Source: Plotosus lineatus
Lineage: Eukaryota; Chordata; Actinopteri; Siluriformes; Plotosidae
Assembly: GCA_024760905.1 (NCBI GenBank)
Contig: CM045734.1
Coordinates: 36,034,564 to 36,098,563 of the forward strand
DNA length: 64,000 nucleotides
Reading direction: 5' to 3'
Position numbers and translations under genes: made by a program. How positions within the stretch are numbered: the stretch's first letter is position 1; the number at the start of each line of letters is the position of its first letter. This document shows, one piece after another, positions 58,690 to 64,000 of this stretch. The notes beneath the pieces were generated by a model. It did not search any database. It worked only from the letters and a program-made list of their open reading frames with translations, and was not told the origin of the DNA.

Positions 58690-58822
58690 AAATGGGGAAA
58701 ACATTATATGCAGTGTTATTTGATTTTAAATGTCAAAAAAGGATTTGTGGCTCCCAGTGTCTTATTTAATGTGGAAAATGGGTCCAAATGGCTCTTTGAA
58801 AGGTACAGGTTGCTGACCCCTG
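58690..58822 (+). mobile_element. hAT-type element end
   Basis: It ends aggttgctgacccctg, the inverted form of the CAGGGGTCGGCAACCT-like hAT terminus, preceded by aaatggctctttgaaag. The opposite end was not found. Confidence 0.55.
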
Positions 58823-58854
58823 AACTAGAAGTATCGAGAATACTAAGGCAGATT

Positions 58855-59191
58855 CCATTCTGATGATGACCTTGTTTCATACAACATTCACCTTGATAGC
58901 ACTTCTGCAGCAAAACATTTTCCTTCCTGAATCATATCAAGCAATTCTACTTTTTCATGAAGCATCATTACCTTTTTCTGGCGCTTTGGTACCTTACTAG
59001 AAGCCTGAGAAGGTGCGCAGCGTTTGGGTGGCATGATGGAGCTTAACTGTAACTAAAATACACACACACACACACACACACACTAAAAAAAGCACAGGCA
59101 CAAAGTGTGCGCGAATGAGGAAAAAGGGGCGTTACATCATCGAAGATGCAAAGCCGCAAGTGCAAAACTGTGAATAGTCAAGAGCTTACTG
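58855..59191 (-). pseudogene. Tigger-like transposase N-terminus with left terminus
   Basis: From the ATG at 59033 the frame reads MPPKRCAPSQASSKVPKRQK followed by KVMMLHEKVELLDMIQEG, the CENP-B-type helix-turn-helix start of Tigger transposases, and stops after LSR. The terminus cagtaagctcttgactattc lies at 59172-59191 next to TA. The catalytic part is missing, probably deleted, as hAT sequence follows at once. Confidence 0.75.
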
Positions 59192-59194
59192 TAT

Positions 59195-59610
59195 ATATGG
59201 TATGGTATGGTAGGCCTCCCTCAGTCCCGAAGGACTATGGCTGCGCTCTGGCTGGTATCCCGGCTGGTGATACTCCCCAGTGCGCAGAGCCTGGGTAGGG
59301 AGTAATGAGGGACAGGCTGTTACCCAAGCAGCAAGTCCCTCGTCTCGGCGCCACCGGAAGGATCCAATGGAAAGGCAAGTGCCGATACGACTGGGTTCTG
59401 GTGCCGTTGCAGGAGAGAATCTACGGTCAATTTAGAACAGCCAATTAACCTACAGTGCACATCTTTGGATTGCGGGAGGAAACCGGAGCACCCGGAGGAA
59501 ACCCGCACAAGCACGAGGAGAACATGTAAACTCCACACAGAAACGCCCAGGCCGGGAATCGAACCCAGGCCTTCTTGCTGTGAGGCGGACGTGCTAACCA
59601 CTACGCCACC

Positions 59611-59612
<2 letters not shown>
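59195..59612 (-). mobile_element. SINE S1 with a different 3' tail
   Basis: The S1 head and body (59395-59612: cctgggttcgattcccggcc and tttacatgttctcctcgtgc on the minus strand) are joined to a tail unlike the other S1 copies (59205-59395: aggcctccctcagtcccgaa with TATGG repeats at its end). Confidence 0.8.
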
Positions 59613-59669
<57 letters not shown>

Positions 59670-59676
59670 CACACAC
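59612..59676. repeat. (GT)n(TA)n(CA)n microsatellite
   Basis: About 50 bp GT begins exactly at the head of the SINE and leads to the Tc1-like element. Confidence 0.95.
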
Positions 59677-61349
<1,673 letters not shown>

Positions 61350-61440
61350 GTGTGTGCGTGTATAAGAAGAAAATGAAATCATCTTTGTACATGGATAGAT
61401 GATTTTATTGGAAAAGAAATCTTCAAACACTAATGACCAC

Positions 61441-61690
61441 CAATGCAGCTAACTGTGTTCTCAAAGGCTGGCCATGTCTCCCAATGTCTATGGTGAGAGT
61501 TGTAAAAGAATCTTTGCTGACTTTTATCGAGAGTAGTCGAAATAACCATCAGCGTATTTCTGCCCTGCAATGGCCTGGGAAGCTGTACAGTGTGCACTCT
61601 GCCCTCGTCCAGAGCCAGCTGAGATGGATGCCAGCCTCCCTACGACTCTAATTTGAATTGTAGCAGTTCTGAAAATGAATGAAAGAAGAA
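61441..61690 (+). mobile_element. SINE family B, head missing
   Basis: Body (gctggccatgtctcccaatg) and tail with tctaatttgaattgtagcag and gaatgaa. Confidence 0.82.
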
Positions 61691-62053
61691 AGCCTAGAAG
61701 TTGATCACTCAGAAGTAGGGTTTATAATTGCAGATTCTGTGAAATCATTTTGATCATTTAAATTACAATACATTCAAGATGTATAATTTTTTTGCAGTAC
61801 AAATAATGCAGCCAAATCTGAAGTGATCCTTTTTGTGTGACCTTATTTGTACAAAAAAAGTAAAAAAAAAAAAACAACAGTTTTTCTCATCAGATATTTC
61901 AATACTTGTGAGAATTATTGGTTCCTGCCAAAATATAAAAGCATGTTATGTGTACTTGTGTGATAAGAGATCTGACTTTCCTAAAATAGATTAGAGAGAA
62001 TCCCTCTAGTATTCAGCACAGTCACAAATGATGATAACCCCACCCCACCCCTC

Positions 62054-62104
<51 letters not shown>

Positions 62105-62440
62105 TGTGTGGTTAGGGATTCCAGGGATCCTGGAGGGAAGTGCTATTGATAAACGTGGCACACTGTACGATGGGTTAAGAAAACAGACTCTCCCCTGAGT
62201 AAGCTGTGGAGTCGGGATCGATAAGGTGCTGGAATTCCTCCTGACGTTTAGAGAGAGTGATCATACAGCTCTAACATCACACTGCCTGTCATACTGCTTC
62301 ACCTGCAGTGTGTCACAGACATGCTGGGTGGAAACAATCGAGGAAACCAAATAAAAAACATTTTTAACTTTTTAGACTGTAACTCTCACAATAAAAGCTC
62401 GTCAGACCAAAGTCTTTGTTTATACATATAAGCAATGTTT
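61691..62440. other. No gene recognised
   Basis: AT-rich; includes (GT)n at 62057-62110. Confidence 0.6.
62057..62110. repeat. (GT)n microsatellite
   Basis: About 26 GT units with one TT interruption. Confidence 0.95.
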
Positions 62441-62445
62441 TAGGC

Positions 62446-62632
62446 TGATTGTCACCAGCCCTGTTCCTGGAGATCAACCTTCCTGCAGGTTTATCTCCAA
62501 CCAAAATCGAACACACCTGATTGAGCTGATCAATAAGTCCTTCAGCCACTTATTATACAGTCAGGATTAGGGTTGGAGTCAAAAGATTCAGGGAGGTTGA
62601 GCTCCAGGATTAGGGTTGTTGACCACTGATTT
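62446..62632. mobile_element. Non-autonomous palindromic DNA element (MITE)
   Basis: The left ccctgttcctggagatcaac and the inverted right ctaatcctggagctcaacc are imperfect inverted repeats. The centre (cgaacacacctgattgagct) recalls a very common fish element. No coding. Confidence 0.6.
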
Positions 62633-63203
<571 letters not shown>

Positions 63204-63334
63204 ACGCGCGCGCACATGCTTGACACTATGACCCAGTTGCTTTTAGATGGATATGATTTCATTTTTGTGATTTTCACATGTGGCATGATAAAAAAGGCAT
63301 AACCTCACTGTTTAAATAATAATAAGATTAATAA

Positions 63335-63365
63335 TAAGTAAAATAAATAAATAAATAAATAAATA
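63335..63365. repeat. (AAAT)n microsatellite
   Basis: About seven AAAT units. Confidence 0.9.
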
Positions 63366-63679
63366 CAGCCCTTTCTTCTCTTGTACTAATGTTTTCTCCA
63401 GGTCATTACCATATGATAACAGTGTGCACTCCTTCCTGATACCTTGCTGTCCTCAAGGCTATAAATCAGAGTGACTATGTCATCATGCTGAGACGCTCTG
63501 GAGCTCAGGTTGGTGGCGACTGGTGTTGCTGGTGTGAAATCACTTGACCCTTCAGCATTAACTCGTCCTTCACCAGTCCTCACTCCGTCTCAAACCAAAT
63601 AACAATAGAAGGACCCTATTGATTAAACAACCTAACACACACTTCATATTACCCAGGTCTTCTCACTTATGTTCCTGTA

Positions 63680-63681
<2 letters not shown>
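63366..63681. other. No gene recognised
   Basis: Single-copy-looking spacer. Confidence 0.55.

Positions 63682-63764
<83 letters not shown>
63682..63764. repeat. (GT)n microsatellite
   Basis: About 41 GT units. Confidence 0.97.
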
Positions 63765-63767
<3 letters not shown>

Positions 63768-63854
63768 TTAGTAGGAAGAGGGTAGGGTGACCCACTGTGT
63801 CTCTGTTGAGAGCAGTATTTTGTCATCCTGAGCGGTGTTTACTTTTTCTCTCCT

Positions 63855-63857
<3 letters not shown>

Positions 63858-63943
<86 letters not shown>
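63858..63943. repeat. (CA)n microsatellite
   Basis: About 42 CA units, inverted relative to the array at 63682. Confidence 0.97.
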
Positions 63944-63947
<4 letters not shown>

Positions 63948-64000
63948 AGAACAGGCATACGGCTCCCCATGGAGTGGATCGATAAGAGTGGTGGTGATGT

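Overview
The window is vertebrate nuclear DNA, most likely from a teleost fish. It is AT-rich and intron- and repeat-dominated, with GT/AG splice sites, very long dinucleotide arrays, and transposon families typical of fish: an RTE/BovB-type LINE, Tc1-like, pogo/Tigger and hAT elements, L2-like LINE ends, and several tRNA-derived SINEs. The order or species cannot be fixed from the sequence alone. No bacterial, organellar, rRNA or CRISPR feature was seen.

Host genes are few. Positions 1-1369 (minus) hold four well-spliced exons of an immunoglobulin-superfamily receptor or adhesion gene that runs off the left edge. Positions 17953-19264 (minus) hold what looks like a complete two-exon gene for a 106-residue protein: signal peptide or N-terminal anchor, coiled coil, hydrophobic C-terminus, then an AATAAA signal 43 bp past the stop. 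A phase-compatible extra exon lies at 14582-14669. A weaker plus-strand exon pair is proposed at 12745-12855 and 13230-13439.

Most other recognisable sequence is mobile. A nearly full-length RTE-type LINE (2573-5706) carries endonuclease and reverse transcriptase and is broken by one frameshift. At least eight truncated copies of the family lie elsewhere, several beside or inside (TA)n arrays. SINE family A has a tRNA-like head and a 3' half matching both the 5' leader and the 3' end of this LINE. Family B shares the head and body but has a different tail. Families S1, C, D and a lysed-tail type also occur. DNA transposons include a pogo element with both ends and a nested SINE (5968-7799), a Tc1-like element (59677-61242), and five copies of a TIR-bearing pogo-like MITE, two of them split by SINE A insertions.

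Layout: 0-1.4 kb Ig gene; 2-8.9 kb LINE and transposons; 9-17 kb intergenic or intronic with SINEs and candidate exons; 17.9-19.3 kb small gene; 19.5-48.5 kb SINE/LINE/MITE mosaic with a decayed coding relic at 37.3-38.2 kb; 48.5-55.3 kb repeat-poor non-coding DNA broken by microsatellites; 55.6-61.3 kb nested transposon remnants; 61.4-64 kb SINE, MITE and long (GT)n/(CA)n arrays.
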